Source: Micromonospora sp. NBRC 110009 (lineage in GTDB: Bacteria; Actinomycetota; Actinomycetes; Mycobacteriales; Micromonosporaceae). Taken from it: a DNA stretch of 64,000 bases. Every line of letters starts with the position of its first letter. The stretch's first letter is position 1. The notes below the pieces were generated by a model. It had not been told where the DNA came from. It saw only the letters and a program-made list of their open reading frames with translations, and searched no databases. The translations under genes were made by a program, and so were the position numbers. This document shows positions 26,958 through 37,235 of the stretch, piece by piece. The stretch covers positions 1,984,001 to 2,048,000 of the forward strand of contig NZ_CP130427.1 in assembly GCF_030518795.1 (NCBI RefSeq). Direction: 5' to 3'.

Positions 26958-28127
26958 TCAGGCCCAGACCTGCTGCGGCTCGACGCGGCGCTCGGCCAGC
27001 GACGGCGCGGCGTCGTACTCGCGGACGGTCTCGTAGCGGGTGTTCCGCTCGACCGGGCGGAAGCCGGCGTCCCAGATGAGGTGCAGCAGGTCGTCCCGGT
27101 GCATGGTGTTGGGCGTGCCGTACGAGTCGGCGTCGTGGGTGATCTTGTATTCCACGACGGAGCCGTCCAGGTCGTCCACCCCGAAGTTCAGGGAGAGCTG
27201 GGCCACCGAGAGACCGTGCATCACCCAGAAGCACTTGACGTGCGGGACGTTGTCGAAGAGCAGCCGGGAGACGGCGAAGGTCTTCAGCGACTCGGCCGGC
27301 GAGGCCATCGTGGTCCGGGCCTGGATCCGGTTACGGATCTTGCCGTCCGCCGAGTCGACGAAGTCGTGCTGGTAGCGCAGCGGGATGAAGACCTGGAAGC
27401 CGCCGGTCTCGTCCTGCAGCTCGCGCAGCCGCAGCACGTGGTCGACCCGATGGCGGGGCTCCTCGATGTGGCCGTAGAGCATTGTGGACGGGGTCTTCAT
27501 GCCCTTCGAGTGGGCCAGCCGGTGGATCCGCGACCAGTCCTCCCAGTGGCAGGCGTGGTCGACGATGTGCTGCCGGACCTCCCAGTCGAAGATCTCCGCG
27601 CCGCCGCCGGTCAGCGACTCCAGGCCGGCGTCCATCAGCTCGTCGAGGATCTCGTCCGCGCTCAGGCCGCTGATCTTCTCGAACCACTGCACCTCGGTCG
27701 CGGTGAACGCCTTGAGGTTGACGTTCGGCAGCGCCGCCTTCAGCTCGCGCAGCACCTTCGGGTAGTAGCGCCAGGGCAGCGTCGGGTGCAGGCCGTTGAC
27801 GATGTGCAGCTCGGTGAGCTGCTCGTCCTCCATCTCCTTGGCCTTACGGACCGCCTCGTCGATGCGCATCGTGTAGGCGTCCTTCTCGCCCGGCTTGCGC
27901 TGGAAGGAGCAGTACGCGCACGAGGCGGAGCAGACGTTGGTGAGGTTGAGGTGCCGGTTGACGTTGAACATCACCCGGTCGCCGTTCAGCTCGGTGCGCT
28001 TGTGGTGGGCCAGCCGCCCGAGCCAGGCGAGGTCGTCGCTGTCGTAGAGGGCGACCCCGTCCTCGCGGGTCAGCCGCTCGCCCGCGTAGACCTTCGCTTC
28101 AAGCTCGCGCTTGAGTCCGGCGTCCAT
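26958..28127 (-). CDS. mqnE: Aminodeoxyfutalosine synthase (radical SAM)
   Basis: MqnE joins the adenosyl radical from SAM to 3-[(1-carboxyvinyl)oxy]benzoate to form 6-amino-6-deoxyfutalosine, the second futalosine-pathway step. The 389-residue product has C66-x3-C70-x2-C73 (CSASCAYC) for [4Fe-4S], preceded by NRHLNLTNV, and the family blocks [12 protein letters not shown] and [10 protein letters not shown]. The ATG at 28127 has GGAAGGGAC 10 nt upstream; GTG 28148 is an in-frame alternative. It is paralogous to MqnC at 2501. It heads a small minus-strand operon with two membrane proteins. Confidence 0.96.
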   Translation of the reverse strand: MDAGLKRELEAKVYAGERLTREDGVALYDSDDLAWLGRLAHHKRTELNGDRVMFNVNRHLNLTNVCSASCAYCSFQRKPGEKDAYTMRIDEAVRKAKEMEDEQLTELHIVNGLHPTLPWRYYPKVLRELKAALPNVNLKAFTATEVQWFEKISGLSADEILDELMDAGLESLTGGGAEIFDWEVRQHIVDHACHWEDWSRIHRLAHSKGMKTPSTMLYGHIEEPRHRVDHVLRLRELQDETGGFQVFIPLRYQHDFVDSADGKIRNRIQARTTMASPAESLKTFAVSRLLFDNVPHVKCFWVMHGLSVAQLSLNFGVDDLDGSVVEYKITHDADSYGTPNTMHRDDLLHLIWDAGFRPVERNTRYETVREYDAAPSLAERRVEPQQVWA

Positions 28128-28371
28128 CGAAAGCCACGTCCCTTCCACCTGCGATCCCGGTCGAGCGTACGTCGGTCCTCCGACGGGCCGACGGCCCGGT
28201 CAACCGCAACGGCGTACTTCACCGGACTCTCAGCCGCTCGTTACCCTCCGCACATCGACATACCTCGCCATCTGCGGTAAGACAGGATGGGGCGGAACAC
28301 ACACACTGGTAGCGTCCCGGGTTCATCGCGTACACCACGCGCGGAAGGCACCAGACCGGACGAGGAGCGGA

Positions 28372-29916
28372 ATGGTCGACAGCAGCACCAAGGGGCGGCG
28401 GCAACGACGTGGGACCCCGCTGATCTCCCCGGTGCTCCGCCCGAAGGTCTGGTCGGCCCTGCTCGGCCTGGTGGCGGCCGCCGCGCTCGCCACCCCGGCA
28501 TTCGCCGACCCACTGCCCGACCGGATTCCCTCCACCGGCTCGCGCCCGCCGGTCGCCGGCCTGCGGCTGCCCGGCTCGGTCCCCGGGCTGCCCGGGGCCA
28601 CGGCCGGCCTGCCCGGCCAGCTCCCGGGGCTCGGCATCACGCCCGGCATCGTCAACCCGGCCGACGGCCCGCTCATCGCGCAGATCAACCAGGTCGACGC
28701 ACTGGTCGCCCAGCTCGGCGACGCCCTGCTCAAGGTCAAGGGCGAGCGCGACGACGCCCAGGCCCAGCTCGCCGCGGCCGCCACCGCCCACCAGCAGGCC
28801 CAGGGCGCGCTCGCCCAGGCCCAGGAGAAGGCGAAGAGCGCCGCCGCCGACGCGGTCAAGGCCGCCGCCGCGGTCCCGCCCGGCGAGTTCGGCGCCGACC
28901 TCCGCGACCTCACCGCCCTCCAGCAGATCACCCGCGGCAACAAGGCCGACGGGGCGACCACCGCGGTCGCCGGCGAGGTCACCCGGGCCACCGCCGCGGA
29001 GAAGATCGCCCAGGAGGCGTACGCCGCGGCGCAGCAGCGCGTCACCGAGAAGGCCGGCGAGTACACCCGGGTCGAGGCCGACCTGCACCGACAGGAAGCC
29101 GCGCTGCTCAAGCTGCGGAAGGACAATGCCGCGCTGCTGCTCGACATCGAGCGGCGCCAGGACGCCGCAGAGCAGCAGATCGGCAGCTCGTACGTCGCCA
29201 ACCAGAGCATCAGCGGGCTGGTCGCCGACCCGAAGGCGCTGGCCGCGGTGCGCTACGCCCTCGACCAGCTCGGCGACCGCTACCTCTGGGCGGCCGAGGG
29301 GCCGGACCGCTTCGACTGCTCCGGCCTGGTGCTGGCCGCATACCAGGCGGCGGGCTACCACGGCCTGCCCCGGGTCTCCCGCGACCAGTACTACGCCACC
29401 CGTTCCCGGACGGTGAGCCCGAACGCGCTCCTCCCGGGCGACCTGCTCTTCTTCGCCTCGGGCAGCAGCTGGACGAGCATCCACCACGTGGCCATGTACA
29501 TCGGCAACGGCAGGATGGTGGAGGCGCCGCGCACCGGCGACGTCGTCAAGATCTCGGTGGTCCGCTGGAGCAACCTCTACGCCGCCACCCGGGTGATCGG
29601 CGCGGTGCCCGCCCCGACCACCCCGGCGCCGACCCCGACCACCAAGCCCAAGCCGACCCCGACCCCGACGCCGAAGCCCACCGGGACGTCCACCCCCAAG
29701 CCGACCGGTACGCCGACGCCGGGGCCCACCACGTCGAGCCCGAGCCCGACGCCGAGCCCCTCCCACACGCCGTCGCCGACGCCCAGCCCGTCCGACACGC
29801 CGGACCCGACGCCGACCGAGGCGGCGAGCAGCGAGCCGGCCACGACGACGGGCGCCGCCGAGCCGTCGAACAGCGCGGCGGACACCGGCTCGTCCAGCCC
29901 GAGCACCGGGAGCTGA
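28372..29916 (+). CDS. NlpC/P60 peptidoglycan hydrolase with coiled coil and Pro/Thr tail
   Basis: A 514-residue secreted protein: signal peptide (about 25-46, ending AFA), a Gly/Pro-rich stretch, a long Ala-rich coiled coil (about 100-275) like that of RipA/FtsX-activated hydrolases, and an NlpC/P60 endopeptidase domain (about 285-400) with C316 (FDCSGLV) and H371/H372 (IHHVAMYIG). A Pro/Thr/Ser tail follows (PTPTPTP-type, 400-514). It probably cuts the stem peptide of peptidoglycan at division, with the coiled coil keeping it inactive. ATG 28372 has GAGGAG upstream. No ydaO-type leader (GGGTGAA core) is seen. Confidence 0.9.
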   Translation: MVDSSTKGRRQRRGTPLISPVLRPKVWSALLGLVAAAALATPAFADPLPDRIPSTGSRPPVAGLRLPGSVPGLPGATAGLPGQLPGLGITPGIVNPADGPLIAQINQVDALVAQLGDALLKVKGERDDAQAQLAAAATAHQQAQGALAQAQEKAKSAAADAVKAAAAVPPGEFGADLRDLTALQQITRGNKADGATTAVAGEVTRATAAEKIAQEAYAAAQQRVTEKAGEYTRVEADLHRQEAALLKLRKDNAALLLDIERRQDAAEQQIGSSYVANQSISGLVADPKALAAVRYALDQLGDRYLWAAEGPDRFDCSGLVLAAYQAAGYHGLPRVSRDQYYATRSRTVSPNALLPGDLLFFASGSSWTSIHHVAMYIGNGRMVEAPRTGDVVKISVVRWSNLYAATRVIGAVPAPTTPAPTPTTKPKPTPTPTPKPTGTSTPKPTGTPTPGPTTSSPSPTPSPSHTPSPTPSPSDTPDPTPTEAASSEPATTTGAAEPSNSAADTGSSSPSTGS

Positions 29917-30027
29917 CCCAACCGTCCACTCCGACTGTGCCGCCGGGCCGGAATGTGGCACGGTGAGAGCCAGGCACTCCCGGCCGACGCCACGGTCCGG
30001 GGCGAGTGCGGGCGTGGAGGGGCGAGC

Positions 30028-31494
30028 ATGGGCGAGCGAGAGGTGCCGGCGGAGACGGTCCACCCAGGATCCGCGCCCGACCCCGCCGACCGGCCGGTCG
30101 AGCCGGGCATGGACCACGGCGGGGAGCCGACCCCCGGCATGGTGGCCCGGGCGCGGGTCAGCGTCGCCGATGCCGCCGTGCCGCCGCCCGGCGAGGATCG
30201 GGCGGGTACGCCGGCCACCGCCACCACGTACCGGGCGGGTGATGCGGCGCGGCCCACCACCCCCCTGGAGCGGCGGCGGCCCGGCGCCACGGTCACCCCC
30301 TCGACCTGGTCCGCCTTCGCCGCCGGCGAGCGCTCCCCCGAACCGGACGCCCCGGCCGGGCCGGCCGGCACCGACGAGGCCGCCGCCGCCCCCGAACCAC
30401 CGGTGCCGCCGAGCCCGCGGGCCGACGCCGGGCAGGCCCGGGCCAGCGCCTCCGTACCCGGCCTGAGCCGGGTCTCGCCGGACGAGGTCGCCGCCGCGGG
30501 GGTGGCGAAGGCCGGCGCCGCCAAGGTCTACCGCGCCGCTCCGGTGAATCCGGAGCCGCCCGAGCCGGCGCAGCCGCCGGAGCCGGCCCAGCCGCCGGCG
30601 CCCCCCGCCCCGGAGCCCGAGCCGGCGCCGACCCCGGTGCCCGGCCCCACCCCGCCGTCGCCGGCGCCCCCGGTGCCGGAACCAGGGCCGGAACCGCCGC
30701 TCCGGCCCGCGCCGCCGCCGGTCCCCGCCCCACCGCCGACCCCGCCGACCCCCACGCCGCCGCCCGGGCCGACCCCGCCGGGGCCGGTGCCACCGCTTCC
30801 CGGGCCGCCGGTGCCACCGCCGGCCCCGCCGGTGCCCCCGCCCCCGCCGCCGCCCGGCCCGATGCCGGCACCGCCCTTCCCGCCTCCGCCCGCCATGGCC
30901 CCTCCGGCGGGCGGGCCGGTTTCCGCTCCCCCGGCGCGCGGGCCGCTTTCCGGTCCGGCGGTCGGCGGCTCCGCCGTCCCGCCGTCGGTCCCGCCGGGCT
31001 TCGGCGCGGGGCCGTTGTCCGGGTCGGCGGCCCCGTCCGTGCCGGTGGCCAGGGCGGCGGCACCCGTCTCCGCCGTGCCGGCGACGCCCGCGCCGCCCAC
31101 GGTGCCGGCGCCCGCGCTGCCGAACTGGCCACCGTCCGCCAGCCCGACCGCGCGCGGCGACGGCGGCCGGACCTACCCGGCGAGCGGCACGCCGCACCCG
31201 GCCCACCCGGGCGGTCCCGACCTGGCCGGCACGGTCTACGGCGGCACCGACGGGCCCGGCTTCGCCACGGTCTCGTTCCCGCAGGGCAGCCCGGTGGAGA
31301 ACTCCGGCTCGCTGACCGGGCACATCCTGGCCCAGGGCTGGGCCGAGGACCCGCCAGCGACCCGGTCCAGCAACACCCGGGTGGTGATCATGCTGGCCGT
31401 CGCGCTGGGCCTGCTGGTCGCGATCAGCCTGCTGGTGGTCTTCCTGGCCAACGACGCGCTGAGCGGGCTGACGGGCGGCATGACGAGCAACTGA
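30028..31494 (+). CDS. Proline-rich protein with one C-terminal membrane segment
   Basis: A 488-residue protein of very low complexity: an acidic/Ala-rich start, then about 190 residues dominated by Pro with Ala/Glu/Val spacers (roughly 170-370, runs such as VPPPPPPPGP), and a C-terminal hydrophobic helix at about 459-479 (VVIMLAVALGLLVAI). It has no signal peptide; the topology is probably N-in with a tail anchor. The function is unknown; proline-rich tail-anchored proteins can act as spacers or scaffolds at the cell envelope. The ATG at 30028 has GGAGGGG upstream. The Pro-rich frame is supported over its shadows by the membrane anchor at its end. Confidence 0.75.
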   Translation: MGEREVPAETVHPGSAPDPADRPVEPGMDHGGEPTPGMVARARVSVADAAVPPPGEDRAGTPATATTYRAGDAARPTTPLERRRPGATVTPSTWSAFAAGERSPEPDAPAGPAGTDEAAAAPEPPVPPSPRADAGQARASASVPGLSRVSPDEVAAAGVAKAGAAKVYRAAPVNPEPPEPAQPPEPAQPPAPPAPEPEPAPTPVPGPTPPSPAPPVPEPGPEPPLRPAPPPVPAPPPTPPTPTPPPGPTPPGPVPPLPGPPVPPPAPPVPPPPPPPGPMPAPPFPPPPAMAPPAGGPVSAPPARGPLSGPAVGGSAVPPSVPPGFGAGPLSGSAAPSVPVARAAAPVSAVPATPAPPTVPAPALPNWPPSASPTARGDGGRTYPASGTPHPAHPGGPDLAGTVYGGTDGPGFATVSFPQGSPVENSGSLTGHILAQGWAEDPPATRSSNTRVVIMLAVALGLLVAISLLVVFLANDALSGLTGGMTSN

Positions 31495-31679
31495 CGGGGT
31501 GAGCCCGCCCACTAGGGTTCGCGGCCCGCTGGCGACTTCGCCGCGCCGCCGTACACTTGTGGAGATCACTGACCCGGCGCGCCCGATCGCGCGCCCATGG
31601 GCGATCTTGCGGGCGAATCGGCGGCGTACGGCGCTGCGGCGGGCCATCGCGAAGATGCGCCCCGCTCGAAAGGCATTTC
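31495..31679 (+). promoter_or_regulatory. Leader of the DEAD-box helicase gene
   Basis: A 185-bp gap. TACACT at 31552-31557 is a possible -10 element, which would give a leader of about 115 nt. An AAAGGC ribosome binding site is 8 nt before the TTG start. Long 5' leaders are frequent in helicase genes of this group; no specific RNA motif is identified. Confidence 0.35.
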
Positions 31680-33695
31680 TTGACCACCTACGCTGCCCCC
31701 GGCACGTCCCCGTCCGCTGACCAGATCGCGACGCCGGAACTCCCGGCCACCGACACCACCCCCGACTTCGCCGCACTGGGCCTGCCCCGGCAGCTCGTCG
31801 ACGCGCTGGCCCGCCAGGGCATCACCACCCCGTTCGAGATCCAGCGGGCCACCCTGCCGGACGCCCTCGCCGGACGCGACGTGCTGGGCCGGGGCCAGAC
31901 CGGTTCCGGCAAGACGCTGGCCTTCGGCCTGCCGGTGATCGCCCGGCTCGCCGAGCGCAACCGGGCCCGGCCGCTGCACCCGCGCGCCCTGGTCCTGGTG
32001 CCCACCCGCGAGCTGGCCATGCAGGTCAACGACGCGCTCATGCCGCTCGGCAAGGCCGTCGGCATCTTCCTCAAGACCGCCGTCGGCGGCGTGCCGTACG
32101 ACCGGCAGATCGACGCGCTGCGCCGGGGCGTGGAGATCATGGTGGCCACCCCGGGGCGGCTCGGCGACCTCATCGAGCGCGGCGTCTGCAAGCTGGACGA
32201 CGTCGAGATCACCGTGCTCGACGAGGCCGACCAGATGGCCGACATGGGCTTCCTGCCCGAGGTCACCGAGCTGCTGGCGAAGACGCCGGCGGACGCCCAG
32301 CGGCTGCTCTTCTCGGCCACTCTGGACAACGACGTCGACACGCTGGTCACCCGGTTCATGACCGATCCGGTGACCCACTCGACCGCGCCGCCGACCGCCG
32401 CCGTGTCCACCATGGACCACCACCTGCTGCTGATCCCGCCGCACGACAAGTTCGCCGTCGCGGCGTCCATCGCGGCCCGGGACGGCCGCACCATGCTCTT
32501 CGCCCGTACGCAGCTGGGCGTCGACCGGCTGGTCGAGCAGCTCGCGGCCGTCGGGGTGCGGGCCGGCGGCCTGCACGGCGGCAAGACCCAGCGGATGCGT
32601 ACCCGGACCCTGGCCGAGTTCCGCGAGGGCCGGACGAACGTGCTGGTCGCCACCGACGTGGCGGCCCGGGGCATCCACGTGGACGGGGTGTCGCTGGTGC
32701 TGCACGTCGACCCGCCGAAGGACCCGAAGGACTACCTGCACCGGGCCGGGCGTACGGCGCGGGCCGGGGAGTCGGGCGCGGTGGCCACCCTGGTGCTGCC
32801 GAAGCAGCGCCGGACCACCCTGGACATGCTGGAGAAGGCGGGTGTCGAGCCGGCCCAGACCCGGGTTCGCGTGGGCGACCCGGCGCTGGCCGAGCTGACC
32901 GGGGCCCGCGAGCCCAGCGGGGTGCCGGTCCGCGAGGAGCCGGAGCCGCGCCGCGACCGCCCGTCCGGCTCCCGTCGCTTCGGCGACCGTGAGGGCCGGG
33001 GCGAGCGCCGCTTCGGCGATCGTGACGGTCGGGGCGAGCGCGGTGGGTTCGACCGCGGCGGGCGCGAGCGCCGCTTCGGCGAGCGTGGCTTCGCCGACCG
33101 GGGCGAGCGTGGCTCGTTCGACCGGGACGGGCGCGAACGCCGCTTCGGCGACCGTGACGAGCACCGTTCCGGGGAGCGGCGCGAGCGCGCCGAGGACCGG
33201 GGCGAGCGGCGCTTCGCCGACCGCGACGACCGCGGCTTCGGGCGCCCCTCCGGCGAGCGACGCTTCGGCGACCGGGGCTCGTTCGACCGGGAGCGCGGCG
33301 AGCGGCGCTTCGGCGACCGCCCGTCCGGCGAGCGCCGGTTCGGCGACCGCGACGAGCGCCGCGTCGGCGACCGTCCGTCCGGCGAGCGCCGGTTCGGCGA
33401 CCGGGACGGGCGGGACGAGCGACGGTTCGGGGACCGCCGGGTCGGTGGTGAGCGCGAGGCGCGCGGTGACCGGCGGTTCGACGACCGCCCGACCGGCGGC
33501 CGCGGCTTCGCCGATCGGGGCGAGCGCCGGTACGAGGATCGCGCGCCGGGCGAGCGGCGCTTCGGTGACCGGGGCGGCGACTCCTGGTCGACGGACCGCC
33601 GGGACGGCTTCCGGCCGGAGGGGCGGGGCCGGGACGACCGGCCGCGCGACGACCGGCGGGGCTTCGGCGGCCGGCCGCCGGCGCGTACCCACTGA
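31680..33695 (+). CDS. DEAD-box RNA helicase with long basic/acidic repeat tail
   Basis: A 671-residue helicase. The core (about 25-390) has the Q motif (TPFEIQ), motif I QTGSGKT (73-79), PTRELA, DEAD as DEADQMADMGF, SAT (LLFSATL), and motif VI HRAGRTARAG, as in RhlE/CsdA-type proteins that unwind structured RNA, for example in ribosome assembly or cold. From about residue 425 to 665 the protein is a degenerate repeat of about 8 residues, GERRFGDR and variants with FDR, giving an RNA-binding disordered tail. The start is TTG 31680 (AAAGGC upstream), chosen because the earlier frame is unlike the family. A strong hairpin follows. Confidence 0.9.
   Translation: MTTYAAPGTSPSADQIATPELPATDTTPDFAALGLPRQLVDALARQGITTPFEIQRATLPDALAGRDVLGRGQTGSGKTLAFGLPVIARLAERNRARPLHPRALVLVPTRELAMQVNDALMPLGKAVGIFLKTAVGGVPYDRQIDALRRGVEIMVATPGRLGDLIERGVCKLDDVEITVLDEADQMADMGFLPEVTELLAKTPADAQRLLFSATLDNDVDTLVTRFMTDPVTHSTAPPTAAVSTMDHHLLLIPPHDKFAVAASIAARDGRTMLFARTQLGVDRLVEQLAAVGVRAGGLHGGKTQRMRTRTLAEFREGRTNVLVATDVAARGIHVDGVSLVLHVDPPKDPKDYLHRAGRTARAGESGAVATLVLPKQRRTTLDMLEKAGVEPAQTRVRVGDPALAELTGAREPSGVPVREEPEPRRDRPSGSRRFGDREGRGERRFGDRDGRGERGGFDRGGRERRFGERGFADRGERGSFDRDGRERRFGDRDEHRSGERRERAEDRGERRFADRDDRGFGRPSGERRFGDRGSFDRERGERRFGDRPSGERRFGDRDERRVGDRPSGERRFGDRDGRDERRFGDRRVGGEREARGDRRFDDRPTGGRGFADRGERRYEDRAPGERRFGDRGGDSWSTDRRDGFRPEGRGRDDRPRDDRRGFGGRPPARTH
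32960..33640 (+). repeat. Tandem degenerate repeat encoding the helicase tail
   Basis: About 25 imperfect copies of a 24-30 bp unit encoding (S/G)GERRFGDRD. The unit GCGAGCGCCGCTTCGGCGAC recurs with few changes, which suggests expansion by slippage or unequal recombination. Confidence 0.85.
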
Positions 33696-33711
33696 CCTGA
33701 CCGGGTGACGG

Positions 33712-33745
33712 ACGCCGTCGCCGGGCGACTGCCCGGCGGCGGCGT
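33712..33745 (+). terminator. Terminator of the helicase gene
   Basis: A 15-bp stem (33712-33726 with 33731-33745, one G-U pair) with a GACT loop, followed by TTT, 17 bp past the stop. Confidence 0.88.
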
Positions 33746-33792
33746 TTCCGCATCCCGTGCCGCCACCTGCCCGGTGGCGTAACGTCCGATTC

Positions 33793-34422
33793 ATGTCGAC
33801 AACGCCGAAGTCCCTCTTCTGGGCCAGGACCGACACCGCCGGCTCCGAACATGTCGTCGTCGACGACCGTCAGGGCCTCAGCGCGCAGGGCACGGCGCTG
33901 GCCGTGGACCCGATCCCCTACACCTGCCGCTACCGGCTGACGGTCGACGCGAACTGGTCGGTCAGCCGGCTGGAGGTCGAGACCGAGGGCGCCGGCTGGG
34001 CGCGGAGCGTACGCCTGGAACGGTCCGGGGACGGCTGGCGGGTACGTACCGCGGAGGAGGGTGACCTGGACGGGGTCCTGGGCGCCGCCGGGCATCCGGC
34101 GGCCGGGCTGCCGGGCACCGACGAGCCGGACCGGCTGGCCGAGGCGCTGGACGTCGACCTGAGCGGGTCGCCGCTGTTCAACACCCTTCCGGTACGCCGG
34201 CTCGGGCTGGGCCGCGCCCCGGCGGACCTGGCGCGGCAGGTCACCGTCGCCTGGGTGCTGCTGCCGGGCCTGGCGGTGCTCCCGGCCGACCAGGTCTACA
34301 CCTCGCTCGGGCCGGGCCGGGTCCGCTTCGCCAGCGGCACCTTAACCGCCGACCTCGACGTGGACCCGGACGGCTACGTGGTGCGCTACCCGGGGCTGGC
34401 CGAGCGCATCTCCCCCCGCTGA
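33793..34422 (+). CDS. Putative glycolipid-binding protein
   Basis: A 209-residue protein with no signal peptide that matches, by pattern, the PF06475-type putative glycolipid-binding family: the DLSGSPLFNTLPVRRL block mid-to-late in the chain and WVLLPGLAVLPADQVY after it. The fold is beta-rich. Ligand and role are unproven even for the family. The ATG at 33793 was taken because upstream residues are not related-looking. It converges with the Cds1-like gene. Confidence 0.75.
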   Translation: MSTTPKSLFWARTDTAGSEHVVVDDRQGLSAQGTALAVDPIPYTCRYRLTVDANWSVSRLEVETEGAGWARSVRLERSGDGWRVRTAEEGDLDGVLGAAGHPAAGLPGTDEPDRLAEALDVDLSGSPLFNTLPVRRLGLGRAPADLARQVTVAWVLLPGLAVLPADQVYTSLGPGRVRFASGTLTADLDVDPDGYVVRYPGLAERISPR

Positions 34423-34446
34423 CCCGCAGGTGAACGGGCCTCCCGT

Positions 34447-35538
34447 TCAGGCCGGCCAGGCGCCGGTGGCCAGGAACCGGTCGATGGTGGCCAGGTGCGG
34501 GGCGAGGTCGAGGCCCTGCCGGGCGACCCACTCGTCGTCGAAGTACGTGTGGGCGTACCGGTCTCCGGGGTCGCAGATCAGGGTGACCACCGAACCGGTC
34601 CGCCCGGCCGCGAGCATCCCGGCGATCAGCCCGAACGCGCCCCACAGGTTGGTGCCGGTGGAGCCGCCCACCCGGCGGCCGAGCACCGCCGACCCGGCCC
34701 GCATGGCGGCCAGCGAGGCGGCGTCCGGCACCTGGACCATCCGGTCCACCACGGAGGGGAGGAAGGACGCCTCGACGGTGGGCCGGCCGATCCCCTCGAT
34801 CCGGGAGCCGCGGCCGGTCCGCACCGACCAGTCGCCGGCCTGCCAGGCCGGGTAGAAGGCGGAGTTCTCCGGGTCGACCACGCAGAGCTTGGTGGGGAGC
34901 CGGCGGTAGCGGGCGTACCGGCCGATGGTGGCGCTGGTGCCGCCGGTGCCGGCACCCACCACGATCCACGCCGGCACCGGGTGCCGTTCCAGGGCGAGCT
35001 GCGCGTAGATCGATTCGGCGATGTTGTTGTTGCCCCGCCAGTCGGTGGCCCGCTCGGCGTAGGTGAACTGGTCCATGTAGTGCCCACCGCTGTCCTCGGC
35101 GAGCCAGCGCGCCTCGATCACCACCTTCGCCGGGTCCTCGACCAGGTGGCAGCGGCCGCCCTGGAACTCGATCTGGGCGATCTTCTCCGGCGAGGTGGAG
35201 GCGGGCATGACGGCGATGAACGGCAGCCCCAGCATCCGGGCGAAGTACGCCTCGGAGACCGCGGTCGAGCCGGAGGACGCCTCGATGATCGTGCTGTCCG
35301 GGCCGATCCAGCCGTTGCACAGCCCGTAGAGGAAGAGCGAGCGGGCGAGTCGGTGCTTGAGCGAGCCGGTGGGGTGCACCGACTCGTCCTTGAGGTAGAG
35401 GTCGATCCCCCACTCCCGGGGCAGCGGGAAGGGGAGCAGGTGGGTGTCGGCGGAGCGGTTGGCGTCCGCCTCGACCGTGGCGATCGCCTCGGTCACCCAG
35501 GTCCGGCTGGCCTCGTCACACCGGTCGAGATGAGTCAC
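34447..35538 (-). CDS. PLP-dependent cysteine desulfhydrase/cysteine-synthase-family enzyme (Cds1-like)
   Basis: A 363-residue fold-type II PLP enzyme. The PLP lysine is probably K61 in [11 protein letters not shown], with a phosphate-binding loop [12 protein letters not shown] and the NNNIAESIY block. The full pattern matches the mycobacterial Rv3684/Cds1 group, which makes H2S from cysteine, and it is longer at the N-terminus than CysK. The annotation as desulfhydrase is by resemblance; cysteine synthase activity cannot be excluded. The ATG at 35538 is consistent with family length. It lies 22 bp downstream of the SDR gene's stop on the same strand. Confidence 0.85.
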   Translation of the reverse strand: MTHLDRCDEASRTWVTEAIATVEADANRSADTHLLPFPLPREWGIDLYLKDESVHPTGSLKHRLARSLFLYGLCNGWIGPDSTIIEASSGSTAVSEAYFARMLGLPFIAVMPASTSPEKIAQIEFQGGRCHLVEDPAKVVIEARWLAEDSGGHYMDQFTYAERATDWRGNNNIAESIYAQLALERHPVPAWIVVGAGTGGTSATIGRYARYRRLPTKLCVVDPENSAFYPAWQAGDWSVRTGRGSRIEGIGRPTVEASFLPSVVDRMVQVPDAASLAAMRAGSAVLGRRVGGSTGTNLWGAFGLIAGMLAAGRTGSVVTLICDPGDRYAHTYFDDEWVARQGLDLAPHLATIDRFLATGAWPA

Positions 35539-35560
35539 ATCGGCAACGTTACAAGCGAGG

Positions 35561-36394
35561 TCAGCTGAGGTCCGCCCGGGTCCGGCGGGCCTGCCGGCGC
35601 TGGCCGGCCCGGCCCGCGGCCCGGACCACCGGGGTCAGCGCCACGGCGAGCCGGGGGAAGGTGTCGAGGAGGCGGACCTGGGCACCGCGCCAGCGGGGCA
35701 GGCTGACCACCGGGCGCGGGCGGCGGGCCAGCCGTACGGCCCGCGCGGCCACCCGCTCCGGGGTGAGCAGGGTTCCGGTGAAGGAGGCCAGGGCACCGGG
35801 GTCGTCGAGCTTGTCGTGCAGCATCGGGGTCCAGATCCCGTCCGGGCACAGGCACGACACGTGTACGTCCCGGACGCCGGCCATCCGCAGGTCGGTGAGG
35901 GTGCCGAGGCTGAACGCGAGCAGGGCGTGCTTGCTGGCCGCGTAGACGGTCTCGCCGGGGGCGGCGACCAGGCCGGCCAGGGAGACGACGTTGAGCACGT
36001 GCCCGTGGCCCTGCGCGCGCATGACGGCCAGGGCGGCGAGGGTGCCGGTCATCGCGCCGAGCGCGTTCACCTCGACCAGCCGCCGCCGGGTGGCCGCGTC
36101 GTGCGTCCAGGAGGGGCCGGTGGCCAGGATGCCGGCGTTGTTGACCCAGAGCCCGAGCCCGCCGCCCGGCGCGCCGGCGGCCTCCGCCGCCACCGCGGCG
36201 CAGGCCGCCTCGTCGCGCACGTCGAGCGGGCGGGACCAGCCCCCGAGCGGCGCCGCGACGGCGGCCACCGCGTCGGCGTCCACATCGGTGAGCAGCACCC
36301 GCCAGCCGTCGGCGTGCAGCCCGGCGGCGATCGCCCGCCCCAGCCCGCCGGCCGCCCCGGTCACCACGGCCACTCCCCGCCCGGAGATCGTCAC
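35561..36394 (-). CDS. Short-chain dehydrogenase/reductase
   Basis: A 277-residue classical SDR: cofactor loop TGAAGGLG (12-19), NNAG (WVNNAGI), catalytic Ser in NVVSLAG and YxxxK (VYAASKHAL). The acidic residue after beta-2 (LTDVDAD) favours NAD(H). The basic C-terminus ([12 protein letters not shown]) is typical of SDRs that associate with membranes, for example those acting on lipids. The substrate is unknown. The start is GTG 36394; ribosome binding signals are weak. An Lrp-type regulator lies upstream and the Cds1-like gene downstream on the same strand. Confidence 0.85.
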   Translation of the reverse strand: MTISGRGVAVVTGAAGGLGRAIAAGLHADGWRVLLTDVDADAVAAVAAPLGGWSRPLDVRDEAACAAVAAEAAGAPGGGLGLWVNNAGILATGPSWTHDAATRRRLVEVNALGAMTGTLAALAVMRAQGHGHVLNVVSLAGLVAAPGETVYAASKHALLAFSLGTLTDLRMAGVRDVHVSCLCPDGIWTPMLHDKLDDPGALASFTGTLLTPERVAARAVRLARRPRPVVSLPRWRGAQVRLLDTFPRLAVALTPVVRAAGRAGQRRQARRTRADLS

Positions 36395-36507
36395 CGCCGC
36401 ACCGTATCCCCCCGCCCGCGCTCCCGCCAGGCACCCGCGATGCGGACGGTTGCCGCCGGGAACACAAAGGACTTTTTGCGGCCGAATGGGCCCGATCGAC
36501 GAGCGGG

Positions 36508-36966
36508 TCAGGGGGTGGGCGACTCGAGGGGTTGGGGGCGGTTTTCCCACTTGGTGGAGAGGGCGATGCCGGTTCGGGTGGAGGCGACGCCGGGGGTCCG
36601 GTTCAGCCGGACGATCAACTGCTCCAGCTCGGCAATGGTGCCCACCCGGGCCTTCAAGAGGAAGGACTCGACACCGGCCATGAAGTAGCAGGACTCGATC
36701 TCGGGCATCTGCCGGAACGCCGCCAGCACGTCGTCGGTGTCGGCGGTGGAGTCCTCCACGATGCCGATCAGGGCGGTCACGCCGAGCCCGATCGACTCCG
36801 GCTCGACCTCGGCCCGGTACGCCCGGATGACCCCGCCCGCCTCCAGCTTCCCGACCCGCTCGTGCACCGCCGGGGCGGAGAGCCCCACCTGGCGGGCCAG
36901 CTCGGCGTACGACAGGCGGGCGTTGCCGCGCAGCAGCTCCACGAGGCTCAGGTCGATCGCGTCCAC
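36508..36966 (-). CDS. Lrp/AsnC-family transcriptional regulator
   Basis: A 152-residue regulator: N-terminal helix-turn-helix (LSYAELARQVGLSAPAVHERVGKL, about 18-41) and a C-terminal RAM domain (GVTALIGIVED to VGTIAELEQLIVRL) for amino-acid-type effectors and octamer formation. The start is GTG 36966. It is divergent from bldC. A CGTCA-N8-TGACG inverted repeat at 37010-37027 could be its autoregulatory site. The effector and targets are unknown; the SDR and Cds1-like genes downstream are candidates. Confidence 0.9.
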   Translation of the reverse strand: MDAIDLSLVELLRGNARLSYAELARQVGLSAPAVHERVGKLEAGGVIRAYRAEVEPESIGLGVTALIGIVEDSTADTDDVLAAFRQMPEIESCYFMAGVESFLLKARVGTIAELEQLIVRLNRTPGVASTRTGIALSTKWENRPQPLESPTP

Positions 36967-37235
36967 GGAGAGTGACCCTATCCCTTCGGGCGTAACGCGA
37001 GACGCTCGGCGTCAGTTGAACATGACGTCGCGTTGTCATTCACAAACAGGCGGTCACGGGGGCTCTGTGCCGGTAGCATTTACTAACTTCTCACTCCGTA
37101 CGTTTTTCGCGTTTTGGCGGACAGGCCAGGTCGGCGGTGCTGTAATTGCCATACGTCCCTCATGACGGCTCTGGGCTCGCACCGGCCGGGGGCAGTGTGT
37201 TCAGCCGGGGGCTTCGTCGATGCGAGGAGGGGGCT
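36967..37235. promoter_or_regulatory. Divergent lrp/bldC intergenic region
   Basis: No gene is seen in 269 bp. It holds CGTCA-N8-TGACG (37010-37027) near the lrp start and an AT-richer patch (about 37074-37115, with TTTACTAAC and TTTTTCGCG) likely to be the bldC promoter. GAGGAGGGGG precedes the bldC GTG. Confidence 0.5.

Noticed and set aside
28128-28371. c-di-AMP (ydaO-type) riboswitch before the NlpC/P60 gene
   Set aside because: Such leaders are common ahead of these hydrolases in actinomycetes, but the GGGTGAA-type core is absent.
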